A stretch of 64,000 nt of DNA from Acetobacter musti (lineage in GTDB: Bacteria > Pseudomonadota > Alphaproteobacteria > Acetobacterales > Acetobacteraceae): contig NZ_WOTB01000011.1 in the NCBI RefSeq assembly GCF_011516835.1, forward strand, positions 1 to 64,000, written 5' to 3'. The translations under genes were made by a program, and so were the position numbers. Below, piece after piece: positions 53,598 to 62,223 of this stretch (the stretch's first letter is position 1; each line of letters opens with the position of its first letter). Below the pieces are notes generated by a model. It did no database searches, was not told the origin of the DNA, and saw nothing but the letters and a program-made list of their open reading frames with translations.

Positions 53598-53789
53598 CAG
53601 AACTTTGCTTTCTCTCCGGTCTCCCGGGATTCTCTGCGTCTGGCAGCCCGGCGCCCGAACCCTGCCCTGCTGTGAGGGTATGATCAAGGGCTTTACCCGG
53701 GCCCGGATTCTGGGCTCTGAATAGGCTGAATGTCGTGCCGGAGCATGACACTGTGTCCCTTCAGACCGTCAGAAAACGGGAGATCTGTC

Positions 53790-55418
53790 ATGCCCCGACT
53801 TCAGCACCGTTCCCGCCCGGCAGCCGGCCGGAATGCTCTTTTCTGCGCGCTTGCCGCCGGAACGATGCTTGTCACTGCCGCGCCGGTTCTGAAGCCGGTC
53901 AGCGCCCGTGCGGCGACCTGCGCTGATCTGGCGCATCAGGCTCTGCCGGACGCGACGTTCACCACGGTGGAGACGGTGGAGACGGTGGCTGCCGGTGCCT
54001 GGCGGTCGCCGCAGACGCATCTGTCCCGGATCATGACGTCGCCGGGGATGAATCTGGCCGGTCTGCCGGCGCAGCCTGCGAACCCGACCTTTTGCCGGGT
54101 GGCGGTGACGCTGCATCCGTCATCGGACTCGCTGATCCGGACGGAGATCTGGCTTCCGTTGCAGGGATGGAACGGAAAGCTGCTGGGTGTCGGCAATTTC
54201 GGCTGGGCCGGTTCGCTGATGTATGACGGCATGGCGACGGGGGTCGGACAGGGCTACGCCGTGGCCAGCACTGATACCGGGCATGATGATTCCACGCCGG
54301 AAGGGCAGGGCGGGCGTTTTACGCTCGGCCATCCGGAAAAGCTGATCGACTATGCCTGGCGCGCCGATCATCTGATGACGGTGACGGCGAAGTCTCTGAT
54401 CCGTGCTTTTTATGGCAGGGCGGCGTCGCATGCGTACTGGATCGGCTGTTCGCTTGGCGGCCTGGAGGGGCTGATCGAGGCGAAGCGTTATCCTGAGGAT
54501 TATGACGGCATTGTTTCCGGCGCGCCGCCCAATCCGATCGTCAGCTTCAACGCCGAGCAGCTCTGGGCCGGGTGGATGAGCTATCACAATCCGGCGCTGC
54601 GGGTAGCGCGGGCGAAGTTTCAGCTTCTCAACAGGGCGGTGATGCAGGCCTGCGCCTCGCCGGTCGGGAAAAAGCAGGGTTTTCTCGATGAGCCTGACAA
54701 ATGCACCTTCGAGCCGCGTCAGCTTCTCTGCAAAGGGGCGGACAGCGCGGATTGTCTGACGGCTTCCGAGGTTCAGGCGGCGGAACAGATTTATCGCGGG
54801 CCGGTCAATCCGCGCACAGGGAAGGTGATTTTCCCCGGACCGGCGAAGGGGAGCGAGGACGGTTTCTCAGCCGATGGCAAAGCGTTTCCTGTGGCGCTGG
54901 ATCTTTTTAAATACGCGGCTTTTCAGAATCCGGACTGGGACTGGACGACACTGAACTGGGATACGGACATTGCGGAGGCGACGCGCAAAGTCGGGCCGCT
55001 GCTGCATGTGGATGACGATCTCAGTCCGTTCTTCCGGCATGGTGGCCGGCTGCTGATGTATATTGGCTGGAATGACGGGCATAATCCTGAGCAGCTTGCC
55101 GGCTATTATCAGGCGCTCGTCAGACATGCTGATGCTGACAACAAAAATTCCATGCGTCTGATCACCATTCCGGGGATGGGGCATTGTTACGGCGGGGCCG
55201 GGTGCGACACGTTCAGCAAGCTTGGCGCGATCGATGACTGGGTGACGGCGAACCGGGCGCCTGACACGCTGGTTGCGTCCCGTGTGGTGGACGGGAAAGT
55301 CGTTCGCACCCGTCCGCTCTGCGCCTGGCCGGCGGTGGCGCGCTATGACGGGCACGGGGATATGGAGAAGGCGGAGAGTTTCCGCTGCGTTACGGCAAGC
55401 CCCTCAGCCGGCCCGTGA
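53790..55418 (+). CDS. tannase/feruloyl esterase family protein
   Basis: Secreted alpha/beta-hydrolase that cleaves esters of phenolic acids. The signal peptide ends near SARAA. The nucleophile is in YWIGCSLGGLEGLIEAKRYP (GCSxGG with the flanking Cys of the family), followed by GIVSGAPPNP; the His is in GMGHCYGGAGCD, whose Cys probably pairs with the Cys next to the catalytic Ser. 542 residues from ATG 53790. In acetic acid bacteria it would suit plant-derived substrates, which is inference. An R1 repeat follows the stop. Confidence 0.9.
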   Translation: MPRLQHRSRPAAGRNALFCALAAGTMLVTAAPVLKPVSARAATCADLAHQALPDATFTTVETVETVAAGAWRSPQTHLSRIMTSPGMNLAGLPAQPANPTFCRVAVTLHPSSDSLIRTEIWLPLQGWNGKLLGVGNFGWAGSLMYDGMATGVGQGYAVASTDTGHDDSTPEGQGGRFTLGHPEKLIDYAWRADHLMTVTAKSLIRAFYGRAASHAYWIGCSLGGLEGLIEAKRYPEDYDGIVSGAPPNPIVSFNAEQLWAGWMSYHNPALRVARAKFQLLNRAVMQACASPVGKKQGFLDEPDKCTFEPRQLLCKGADSADCLTASEVQAAEQIYRGPVNPRTGKVIFPGPAKGSEDGFSADGKAFPVALDLFKYAAFQNPDWDWTTLNWDTDIAEATRKVGPLLHVDDDLSPFFRHGGRLLMYIGWNDGHNPEQLAGYYQALVRHADADNKNSMRLITIPGMGHCYGGAGCDTFSKLGAIDDWVTANRAPDTLVASRVVDGKVVRTRPLCAWPAVARYDGHGDMEKAESFRCVTASPSAGP

Positions 55419-55425
55419 AACCTCT

Positions 55426-55530
55426 TCTGAATTACAAAGAAGTTTTTGGTGAAGCTTTTTTCAAAAAGCTTCAGAAGACGCCGCCTTTTTGAAAAAAGGC
55501 GGCACCCAGAAACTTTTATTGCTTTTTATC
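55426..55530 (+). repeat. R1 dispersed repeat, copy E
   Basis: AAGAAGTTTTTGGTG, GAAGCTTTTT/AAAAAGCTTC, GCCGCCTTTTT/AAAAAGGCGGC and CACCCAGAAACTTTTATT are all present. It lies between the tannase gene and the GntR island and forms the left border of the island. Confidence 0.92.
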
Positions 55531-55640
55531 AAAGGTTTACCGTGAAACGCTTCTTTGCAGGCGGATTCTCACCGGCATCACATGCCATCATGAAGATGGA
55601 GAGGCTGCCGATAGCGGGAAGTGCAACTGACGTCATCACC

Positions 55641-55650
55641 GTGTATACGC
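55641..55650. promoter_or_regulatory. GntR operator-like site 1
   Basis: GTGTATACGC, one base different from the perfect palindrome GTGTATACAC at 59358. It lies 53 bases before the gntR start, where autoregulation would act. Confidence 0.45.
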
Positions 55651-55702
55651 AGCCCTGCATGCTGGCCCGCCGGACGGGCCTGAACAAGAGGTATCAACAC
55701 TG

Positions 55703-56410
55703 ATGAACAGGTCCGCCCGCTCCGCCTCCGGCACAATCCCGACCGTACGGCGTATGCAGGATCAGCCTGGAGCCACTCATGCTGAAAAAATACGCGAACA
55801 GCTTGAGCGTGAAGTCGCGTCCGGACATCTGCTGCCCGGCACGAGACTGGATGAGAGCGAAATCGCCGAACGGTTCGGCGTTTCCCGAACCCCGGTCCGG
55901 GAGGCCTTCCGCCTGCTCGCCGCCAACGAAATGGTGGAGCTTAAAGGGCGGATGGGAGCCACTGTCCGCAAACCCAGCGCTCAGACCGTCATCGAGATGT
56001 TTCAGGTCATGGCTGAACTGGAAGGCCTGTGCGCCCGCCTCGCGGCGCGGCGGATAACGCCTGAGCTGAGAAGCAGAATAGAACAGATTCACACGGCGCT
56101 GACCGACGCATCCCGTGAATCGGATGTCGACGTCTTTTACGACATCAATCAGGCGTTTCATGAGGCGATTTACGAAGCCGCCGGGAGCCATTATCTGGCG
56201 GAGCAGACACGCCGGCTCCGAAACAGGACCGCGGCCTATCGCCGCCGGGTCACGTTTCAGCCCAACCGGTTTGCAAGCACGATCGATGAGCACAGACGTG
56301 TCATGGAAGCGATCTTCTCGCATAACGAGGAAGAGGCGCATTCCACAATGCGCGATCACGTCAATCTGCTCAGCGACGACATGCGGGATTTTATTGCGTC
56401 TTTTCAATAA
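55703..56410 (+). CDS. GntR family regulator, FCD subfamily
   Basis: Transcription factor, 235 residues. N-terminal winged helix (about 25-95: LLPGTRLDESEIAERFGVSRTPVREAFRLLAANEMVELKGRMGATV read as consecutive motifs), then an FCD effector domain (about 100-230) with metal-site-like residues in DVFYDINQAFHEAIYEAAGSHYL and TIDEHRRVMEAI. FCD regulators usually bind small carboxylic acids and repress adjacent catabolic genes. It is upstream of an alpha/beta hydrolase and M20 hydrolase in the same direction. The first 25 residues are polar and the start could be the ATG at residue 19. Confidence 0.92.
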   Translation: MNRSARSASGTIPTVRRMQDQPGATHAEKIREQLEREVASGHLLPGTRLDESEIAERFGVSRTPVREAFRLLAANEMVELKGRMGATVRKPSAQTVIEMFQVMAELEGLCARLAARRITPELRSRIEQIHTALTDASRESDVDVFYDINQAFHEAIYEAAGSHYLAEQTRRLRNRTAAYRRRVTFQPNRFASTIDEHRRVMEAIFSHNEEEAHSTMRDHVNLLSDDMRDFIASFQ

Positions 56411-56415
56411 AAACT

Positions 56416-56435
56416 ATGTATGCATTATTATGCAT
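56416..56435. promoter_or_regulatory. GntR operator-like site 2 (ATGCAT pair)
   Basis: ATGTATGCAT overlaps ATGCAT-TATT-ATGCAT (56420-56435), 33 bases before the hydrolase start, in an AT-rich gap. It resembles the GTGTATAC sites upstream of gntR and the aldolase gene. Confidence 0.4.
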
Positions 56436-56468
56436 TGCGTATGCTGAATATGACGTGAGGACGGGAAA

Positions 56469-57359
56469 ATGAAAATCCAGGGTGACGGGGTCGGTCTGTA
56501 CGTCGAAGAGGACGGAAAAGGGACTCCGATCCTGTTCATCCATGAATTCGGAGGCACCTGGTCCAGCTGGGAACCCCAGATGCGATATTTCGCCCGGCGT
56601 TATCGCTGCATTACGTACGCAGCGCGGGGATATCCGCCTTCAGACGTCCCTGAGACGCCGGACGCCTACTCACAGGACCTCGCCGTGTCCGATGCGATCG
56701 CGGTTCTTAACGGACTCGGCATTGAAAAAGCGCATATTGTCGGGCTTTCCATGGGCGGCTTCACGGCGCTTCATCTGGGCCTGCGACACGCTGACCGATG
56801 CCTCTCCCTGACCATCGCCGGCGCCGGTTACGGCTGCGAGCCGGGCCGTGAAGAGTTTTTTCGCAATGTCTCTCTCACGGTAGCGGATAATTTTGAAAAG
56901 CTCGGCGCAAAGGATTTCGCCCGGATCTATGGCAGCGGGGCGAGCCGCGTGCAGTTCCAGAATAAAGATCCGCGCGGCTGGGCGGAGTTCGTCGCGCGGC
57001 TGGCAACGCACTCCACAACAGGCGCCGCGCTCACAATGCGCGGTGTTCAGGCACGCCGCCCTTCATTTTACGAGCTTGAGGCGGAACTGAAAGAAATGAA
57101 AGTTCCCTCGCTGATCATGAACGGCGATGAAGACGATCACTGCCTCCAGCCAGGATTTTATCTCAAGCGTATCCTTCCCGCCGCCGGCCTGGCCGTGCTG
57201 CCGAAAACCGGACATACCCTCAATCTCGAAGAACCTCAGCTGTTCAACACGATTCTCGGCGAATTTCTGGCACAGGTCGATGCCGGATGCTGGGGCGTGC
57301 GTGACCCCAGAGCTCGTCCCGATCAGGTCATGAAGACGCTCGATACGGATCAGATATGA
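56469..57359 (+). CDS. alpha/beta-fold hydrolase
   Basis: Cytosolic hydrolase of 296 residues. Oxyanion-hole region FIHEFGGTWSSW, nucleophile S94 in VGLSMGGFTALHL, Asp in MNGDEDDHCLQPG and His in KTGHTLNLEEP form a complete triad. It resembles enol-lactone or amide/ester hydrolases of catabolic operons (PcaD, RutD, NicD style), but the substrate cannot be read. Its stop overlaps the M20 gene start by four bases, so they are made together. Confidence 0.88.
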   Translation: MKIQGDGVGLYVEEDGKGTPILFIHEFGGTWSSWEPQMRYFARRYRCITYAARGYPPSDVPETPDAYSQDLAVSDAIAVLNGLGIEKAHIVGLSMGGFTALHLGLRHADRCLSLTIAGAGYGCEPGREEFFRNVSLTVADNFEKLGAKDFARIYGSGASRVQFQNKDPRGWAEFVARLATHSTTGAALTMRGVQARRPSFYELEAELKEMKVPSLIMNGDEDDHCLQPGFYLKRILPAAGLAVLPKTGHTLNLEEPQLFNTILGEFLAQVDAGCWGVRDPRARPDQVMKTLDTDQI

Positions 57360-58585
57360 TCATTTCCGCGCCGCGCCTCTGGTCCACCCTCATGGACCTC
57401 GCCGAGCTGGGAAAGTTCTGCGAAGGCGGCGTCAATCGGCAGGCGCTGTCCGAAGAGGAAATTCAGGCCTGGCGTCAGATCATTACCTGGGCGGAAGAAG
57501 CAGGTCTGGAAGTATCCACGGACCCGATGGGAAATCTGTTTATTGCGTTGCCGGGCGTACAGCGCGGCCTTCCGCCTTTGCTGATCGGCAGTCATACCGA
57601 CAGTCAGCCGACAGGCGGACGTTTTGACGGAGCGCTTGGTGTCCTGGCCGGGCTTGAGGTCCTGCGCACCATGGTCGATGACAATATCAGACCGGAACGC
57701 GATATCATCGTCGTCAGCTGGATGAATGAGGAAGGATCGCGTTTCGCTCCGGGTATGAGCGGCTCGGAGGCATTCGCCGGCGTTCGCGCGCCGGACGATG
57801 TTCTCGCCTGCAGAGACAGATCCGGAACGGGAACGCTGGGTGACGCTCTGGTTTATTTTCTGTCTCACTTTCAGAATCTTCCCCGACGCCCTCTGGGTTT
57901 CAGTCCTTTTGCCTATCTTGAACTTCACATCGAACAGGGACCGGAACTCGAACGGTGCGGAATCGATATCGGCGTTGTGACAGGGATACAGGGGAAGAAG
58001 ACATTCCGTGTCGTAATCGAAGGAGAGGCCGGTCACGCGGGCACGGTCCCGATGGGATCGCGCCGCGACAGCGTCCATGCTTTTGCCGATCTCGCCGCCG
58101 AATTGTTCCGGACAATGAAAAGTATCGATGACAGCGTGCGTTTTACAATCGGACAGGTCACCGTAACGCCTGATGCGCCTTCTGTCATACCGTCCGGTGT
58201 GCAGTTCAGTATCGATCTGCGTCACCCCGACTCAGAAATTCTCGATCACTGCGGGCGCGAAACAGAGCGGATCGTGGCGGATCAGCGCGGGCCGTGCCGG
58301 TTTGTCCTGACGCCCCTGGTTGACGCGGCTCCTAACAGATTCAGCGAAGAACTGCAGAATCGTATCATGGACGCCGCCCGGCGCTGCGGCTTTTCCAGTA
58401 TGCCCGTTCTTTCCACTGCGGGGCATGATGCCAGAAATATCGTAAAACTCTGTCCGGGAGCGATGATCTTCGTACCTTCAAGGCATGGCGTAAGCCACGC
58501 CCCTGAAGAATGGACCTCAGCTGAACAGGTCGCGGCAGGAGCCGAAGTTCTGGCAATGGTGGCACGGGAGATCGCTGAAGCATAA
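57356..58585 (+). CDS. M20-family Zn-dependent amidohydrolase/carbamoylase
   Basis: 409-residue member of the allantoate amidohydrolase / N-carbamoyl-L-amino acid hydrolase / ureidopropionase group. Metal and catalytic residues appear intact: GSHTDSQPTGGRFDGALGV, SWMNEEGSRFAPGMSGS, ELHIEQGPELE, STAGHDARNI and SRHGVSHAPEEW. The GHAGTVPMGSRRDS stretch is in the dimerisation domain. These enzymes release ammonia or a carbamoyl group from a C-N bond, so the pathway substrate probably contains nitrogen. Overlaps the hydrolase gene. Confidence 0.9.
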   Translation: MIISAPRLWSTLMDLAELGKFCEGGVNRQALSEEEIQAWRQIITWAEEAGLEVSTDPMGNLFIALPGVQRGLPPLLIGSHTDSQPTGGRFDGALGVLAGLEVLRTMVDDNIRPERDIIVVSWMNEEGSRFAPGMSGSEAFAGVRAPDDVLACRDRSGTGTLGDALVYFLSHFQNLPRRPLGFSPFAYLELHIEQGPELERCGIDIGVVTGIQGKKTFRVVIEGEAGHAGTVPMGSRRDSVHAFADLAAELFRTMKSIDDSVRFTIGQVTVTPDAPSVIPSGVQFSIDLRHPDSEILDHCGRETERIVADQRGPCRFVLTPLVDAAPNRFSEELQNRIMDAARRCGFSSMPVLSTAGHDARNIVKLCPGAMIFVPSRHGVSHAPEEWTSAEQVAAGAEVLAMVAREIAEA

Positions 58586-59084
58586 TCATTCAGGGAAAGA
58601 TGTGACGCCGTCGCTGTCCCGGATGAATCATCAGAGATGCCAATGCAGGACAAGTTCTGACTGAAATCGGGTGCCGATCAGGAATCTCACCGTCAGGGCG
58701 AGAATCTTTTCGGTCATGTGGCTTCACTTCATGGCAGATGGCAGTGAACCGTCAGGCGTAGTCTTGTCAGCCCGCACCTGAACGCAACACTCGCAAACAA
58801 CCCTTGCTCAGGACAGATCAGGTTCGGTTCGTTGCCTCGTAAGGCAGCAGGCGCGCACTGTTATCGTCACTGACGTTATCCGACCCGCGCTATCCTTCGG
58901 AAGTTATGAAGGCTGTAATGAAACAGAAGAGGATTCTGTATAGCCTGCCGACGAATAGTAAAAATCTGTTTTAAAACCCTTAAATGCACAAAAATTCTTA
59001 TAATAAACTGATAATATTATGTGTTTTGAGTCCTGTTACGCACTTGCATCACCCGGATTCGAAGAACCCACCACGATAAATCTT

Positions 59085-59222
59085 TGATGAGATTAATAAA
59101 AGTTTTTGGGTGCCGCCTTTTTTCAAAAAGGCGGCGTCTCCTGAAGCTTTTAAAAAAGCTTCACCAAAAATTTTTTTATAATTAAACGGAACCTTCACAG
59201 ACAGGCATTTGAAACAGTCTCT
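59085..59222 (-). repeat. R1 dispersed repeat, copy F (inverted)
   Basis: Reverse-complement R1 with the full left end (GAGACTGTTTCA, at 59211-59222), hairpin 1 with one mismatch (GAAGCTTTTAAAAAAGCTTC) and hairpin 2. It interrupts the catabolic island between the M20 and aldolase genes. Confidence 0.9.
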
Positions 59223-59336
59223 GAAAAGCCAGGAACAATTAAACGATATCTCCAGTCAGACGCATCGCTTCCAGGCCGGTTTACACGTGACACGGCCCAC
59301 ACCCTGCACGCAGCGGCCTGTGCGGATGCAAAAAAC

Positions 59337-59367
59337 TTGATCCGGCATCAGAACAGTGTGTATACAC
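59337..59367 (+). promoter_or_regulatory. promoter with overlapping GTGTATACAC palindrome (GntR operator-like site 3)
   Basis: TTGATC (59337-59342), 18-base spacer and TATACA (59361-59366). The perfect 10-bp palindrome GTGTATACAC at 59358-59367 covers the -10 region, the expected position for repression by a GntR protein. It lies 58 bases upstream of the aldolase start. Confidence 0.5.
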
Positions 59368-59425
59368 GAATTACGGTTTTGTATTCAGAATTCCCGCCCG
59401 CAATATCTGATGCCAGGAGATCTGC

Positions 59426-60184
59426 ATGAACGACGAGGAATGGCAGGCCCGCACCGACCTGGCCGCCTGTTATCGTCTCGTGGCCAGCATGGGGCTGGAT
59501 GATCTCATCTATAATCATATTTCAATGCGCGTCCCGGGAACGGACAATCAGTTTCTCATAAACCCCTACGGTATGCTCTTCGATGAAATTACTGCCTCTT
59601 GTCTGGTAAAAATCGATATCGACGGCAATAAGCTTGATGAATCTCCATATGAGGTGAATGCGGCAGGGTTCGTCATACACGGCGCCGTGCACGCCGCCAG
59701 ACCGGACGCGCATTGCGTCCTGCATGTCCATTCGACGGCTTCAGTCGCCGTATCGAGTCAGAAATCAGGACTCCTGCCCCTCAGCCAGTTCGCAATGTGG
59801 TTCTGGAAACGTCAGGGTTTTCACGATTACGAAGGTGTGGCGCTGGACCTGGATGAACGCTGCCGCCTCGTACGAGATCTGGGCAGTCACCCGGTGCTCC
59901 TGATGCGCAATCATGGCCTTCTGACGGTGGGACAAAATCCTGCCGCGGCCTTCATGATGCTCTATTACTTTGAAAGAGCGGCATCCATTCAGCTTGCCCT
60001 GCAGGCCACTGCCGCAGGTGGCCCCGATGCGATGCCGTGCATGCCGCCTGCGGAGGTCTGTGACAGGGCGGCGGAACAGTTCTGGGGTCACGCGGGAGAT
60101 ATTCTCAGCCCCGGCGTCCGGGAGTGGAACGGTCTGCTGCGGCGCCTGGAGCGGGCAGGTCAGAGTCCGGATTACCGCTCGTAG
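59426..60184 (+). CDS. class II aldolase/adducin family protein
   Basis: Zn-dependent aldolase or decarboxylase fold, 252 residues. Metal ligands are seen in VLHVHSTASVAV (HVH) and LLMRNHGLLTVG (NHG); GLDDLIYNHISMRVPG at the start and NPYGMLFDEI are typical of the group that includes fuculose-phosphate aldolase relatives and oxo-tetronate or aromatic acid decarboxylases. RBS GGAG is seven bases before the ATG. Followed by a flavin monooxygenase gene 43 bases later. Substrate unknown. Confidence 0.88.
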   Translation: MNDEEWQARTDLAACYRLVASMGLDDLIYNHISMRVPGTDNQFLINPYGMLFDEITASCLVKIDIDGNKLDESPYEVNAAGFVIHGAVHAARPDAHCVLHVHSTASVAVSSQKSGLLPLSQFAMWFWKRQGFHDYEGVALDLDERCRLVRDLGSHPVLLMRNHGLLTVGQNPAAAFMMLYYFERAASIQLALQATAAGGPDAMPCMPPAEVCDRAAEQFWGHAGDILSPGVREWNGLLRRLERAGQSPDYRS

Positions 60185-60227
60185 TCATATCCTCTGACAA
60201 AACAGATATTTTTCAGGAGAAGCAGAG

Positions 60228-61520
60228 TTGTCGTCCTCCGCACGCATGATGCATCTGGGTTTGTTCCTGCTCGGCACGGGCAGTCATGTCGCGGGCTGGC
60301 GATATCCCGGTGCCATAGACCGCTTTACGGATATCGAGGCGGTAAGAAAAACCTGTCAGCTCGCTGAAGCCGGAAAATTTGACTTCATTTTCATGGGCGA
60401 CAACCTCCACGCCGACGTCACAACCCATCCGTCCTACGCGGCGCGCTTTGAACCGATGACGATGCTCGCCAATGTAGCGGCCGTCACAAGCCATATCGGT
60501 CTTGGCGCAACAATGTCCACGACCTACAGCGACCCGTTTACAGTGGCCCGTATGTTTGCATCGCTGGATTTCATCAGTGGCGGTCGCGCCGCATGGAATG
60601 CTGTCACAACCGCCAGTCCGGCGGCGTCCGCGAATTTCGGCACAACCCATCCCGCTCACAGCTCCCGCTACGAACGCGCGGAAGAATTTATAGACGTTGT
60701 CACAGGACTCTGGGACTGCTGGGAGAAAGACGCGCTTGTTGCCGACAGAAAAAGCGGAATTTATATCGATGAAGCAAAACTCCATCCGCTGAAACATAAA
60801 GGGAAGTTCTTCGATGTCGAAGGACCGCTGAATATTCCCCGCTCCCCGCAGGGCAGGCCGGTGATCACCCAGGCGGGCGGCTCCGCTCCCGGAAGAAAAC
60901 TCGCCGCAAGGACGGCGGATGTCGTATTTTCAGTCGTCCAGGATATTGACGAGGCAAGATCAGCTTACACAACCGTCAAACAAGAAGTCGCTGAATTCGG
61001 ACGCTCTCCGGATGACGTCACATTTCTGCCGGGCGTCATGCCGGTTGTTGGCCGGACGGACAGGGAAGCTTTTGAAATTCTCAGTGAACTGCAGGGCTAT
61101 GTCGGCGAAAAGGACGCTCTTGGACTTCTCTCCGACCGGCTTGGGACCGATATGTCCGCTTATGATCTCGACGGACCGGTCCCCGATCTTCAGCAGGCCG
61201 ATACCTATCACAGCTTCTCGTCAGTGATGCTCGCAAAGGCAAAACGCGAGAACATGACATTGCGCGATCTCTACAACCTTGTCGCCTCGGCGCGCGGACA
61301 CTGGGTTCTCTGCGGATCTGCCGAAACAGTCGCAACGACATTGATCGAATGGTTCGAAACACGGGCGGCTGACGGATTCAATATCATGCCGCCCTATCTT
61401 TACGGTGGTCTGACATCGTTTATCGAAGGCGTCGTCCCCCGCCTTCAGGAACACGGCGTTTTCCGCTCTGATTATGCAGGCACGACGTTGCGTGAAAACC
61501 TGGGACTGCATGAAGGCTGA
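60228..61520 (+). CDS. LLM-class FMN-dependent monooxygenase, NtaA/SnaA/DszA family
   Basis: Two-component flavin monooxygenase of the bacterial luciferase superfamily, 430 residues. Landmarks are GWRYPGA, FDFIFMGDNLHAD, RFEPMTMLANVAAVTSHIGLGATMST, SGGRAAWNAVTT, HKGKFFDVEGPLNIPRSPQGRPVITQAGGS and FLPGVMPVVGRT. The TTG at 60228 is the likely start, as AGGAGA is eight bases upstream; the ATG at 60246 is the alternative. Relatives open N- or S-containing rings or cut C-N and C-S bonds and need a separate flavin reductase, which is not present here. Confidence 0.92.
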   Translation: MSSSARMMHLGLFLLGTGSHVAGWRYPGAIDRFTDIEAVRKTCQLAEAGKFDFIFMGDNLHADVTTHPSYAARFEPMTMLANVAAVTSHIGLGATMSTTYSDPFTVARMFASLDFISGGRAAWNAVTTASPAASANFGTTHPAHSSRYERAEEFIDVVTGLWDCWEKDALVADRKSGIYIDEAKLHPLKHKGKFFDVEGPLNIPRSPQGRPVITQAGGSAPGRKLAARTADVVFSVVQDIDEARSAYTTVKQEVAEFGRSPDDVTFLPGVMPVVGRTDREAFEILSELQGYVGEKDALGLLSDRLGTDMSAYDLDGPVPDLQQADTYHSFSSVMLAKAKRENMTLRDLYNLVASARGHWVLCGSAETVATTLIEWFETRAADGFNIMPPYLYGGLTSFIEGVVPRLQEHGVFRSDYAGTTLRENLGLHEG

Positions 61521-61560
61521 TGCCCGGAACAGCAGTCTGATAACTTCACCGCCATAGATC

Positions 61561-61660
61561 ACAATAAACTAATAAAAGTTTTTGGGTGCCGCCTTTTTTT
61601 CAAAAAGGCGGTGTCTTCCGAAGCTTTTTGAAAAAAAGCTTCACCAAAAACTTCTTTATG
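61561..61660 (-). repeat. R1 dispersed repeat, copy G (inverted)
   Basis: AAAGTTTTTGGGTGCCGCC, a hairpin with extended T/A run (TTTTTTTCAAAAAGGCGG), AGCTTTTTGAAAAAAAGCTTC and CACCAAAAACTTC. It lies between the convergent monooxygenase and ynfA genes and forms the right border of the GntR island. Confidence 0.92.
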
Positions 61661-61700
61661 ATCTTCGTCACTCCGGACAATGCACGGAGCGAAGGGTTAA

Positions 61701-62027
61701 TCAGACGGACCGTGGACCCAGAAGGATAATGCAGGCGCCGAGAATATTGACAGCAGCCCCGAGCACATCCCAGTGGTCGGGACGGACGCCCTCAACAGCC
61801 CAGGCCCAGACGAGACTGGCAACGATATAGACGCCGCCATAAATGGCATATGCGCGCCCGGCATTATCGGCGGGGCTGTAGGTGAGCAGCCAGGCAAAGG
61901 TGACAAGAGAGAGGCACCCCGGAACAAGCCAGAGAGGCGTCCTGCCCATGCGGAGCCACGCCCAGAAGGAGAAGCATCCGGCAATTTCGGCAAAAGCCGC
62001 CGGGATGTAAACGGCTGCTGTCATCAT
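61701..62027 (-). CDS. YnfA/UPF0060 family membrane protein
   Basis: 108 residues, four membrane helices in the small-multidrug-resistance-like topology. [67 protein letters not shown] and [17 protein letters not shown] are diagnostic of the family. Transport of cationic toxicants has been proposed for relatives, but the function is not settled. Stand-alone; 62028-62223 upstream contains nothing else recognised. Confidence 0.93.
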   Translation of the reverse strand: MMTAAVYIPAAFAEIAGCFSFWAWLRMGRTPLWLVPGCLSLVTFAWLLTYSPADNAGRAYAIYGGVYIVASLVWAWAVEGVRPDHWDVLGAAVNILGACIILLGPRSV

Positions 62028-62223
62028 GCTGTTTTATGATCCTGTCTGAATGCGGGACCGGGACTGACGCGGGGCTTTCCCGGCAGGAGAGAAACTCTGT
62101 CGATTCCCGTATGTCACAACGCCGGTGACGAAACCACCGGCGAGAGAGACAGGCCGGACGCCACAAAACCCGTCAGACCGCGAGCGCAGGGAACACCCTC
62201 GCCGCAAGCGCCAGGCAGAACCG

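Larger units (their letters stand above)
58586..59425 (+). other. 840-base AT-richer gap within the catabolic island
   Basis: No gene is recognised. Both strands of 58586-58960 have frequent stops. 58900-59100 is clearly AT-rich. R1 copy F occupies 59085-59222, and a palindromic operator and promoter candidate precede the aldolase gene. The gap may mark an insertion or a lost gene. Confidence 0.5.

Noticed and set aside
59041-59080. tRNA-like TTCGAA segment
   Set aside because: GGATTCGAAGAACCC resembles a T-arm, but no matching stem or acceptor/anticodon arms are present.
2761-61660. CRISPR array made of the repeats
   Set aside because: R1 and R2 copies are kilobases apart, lack spacers and occur in both orientations; no cas genes.
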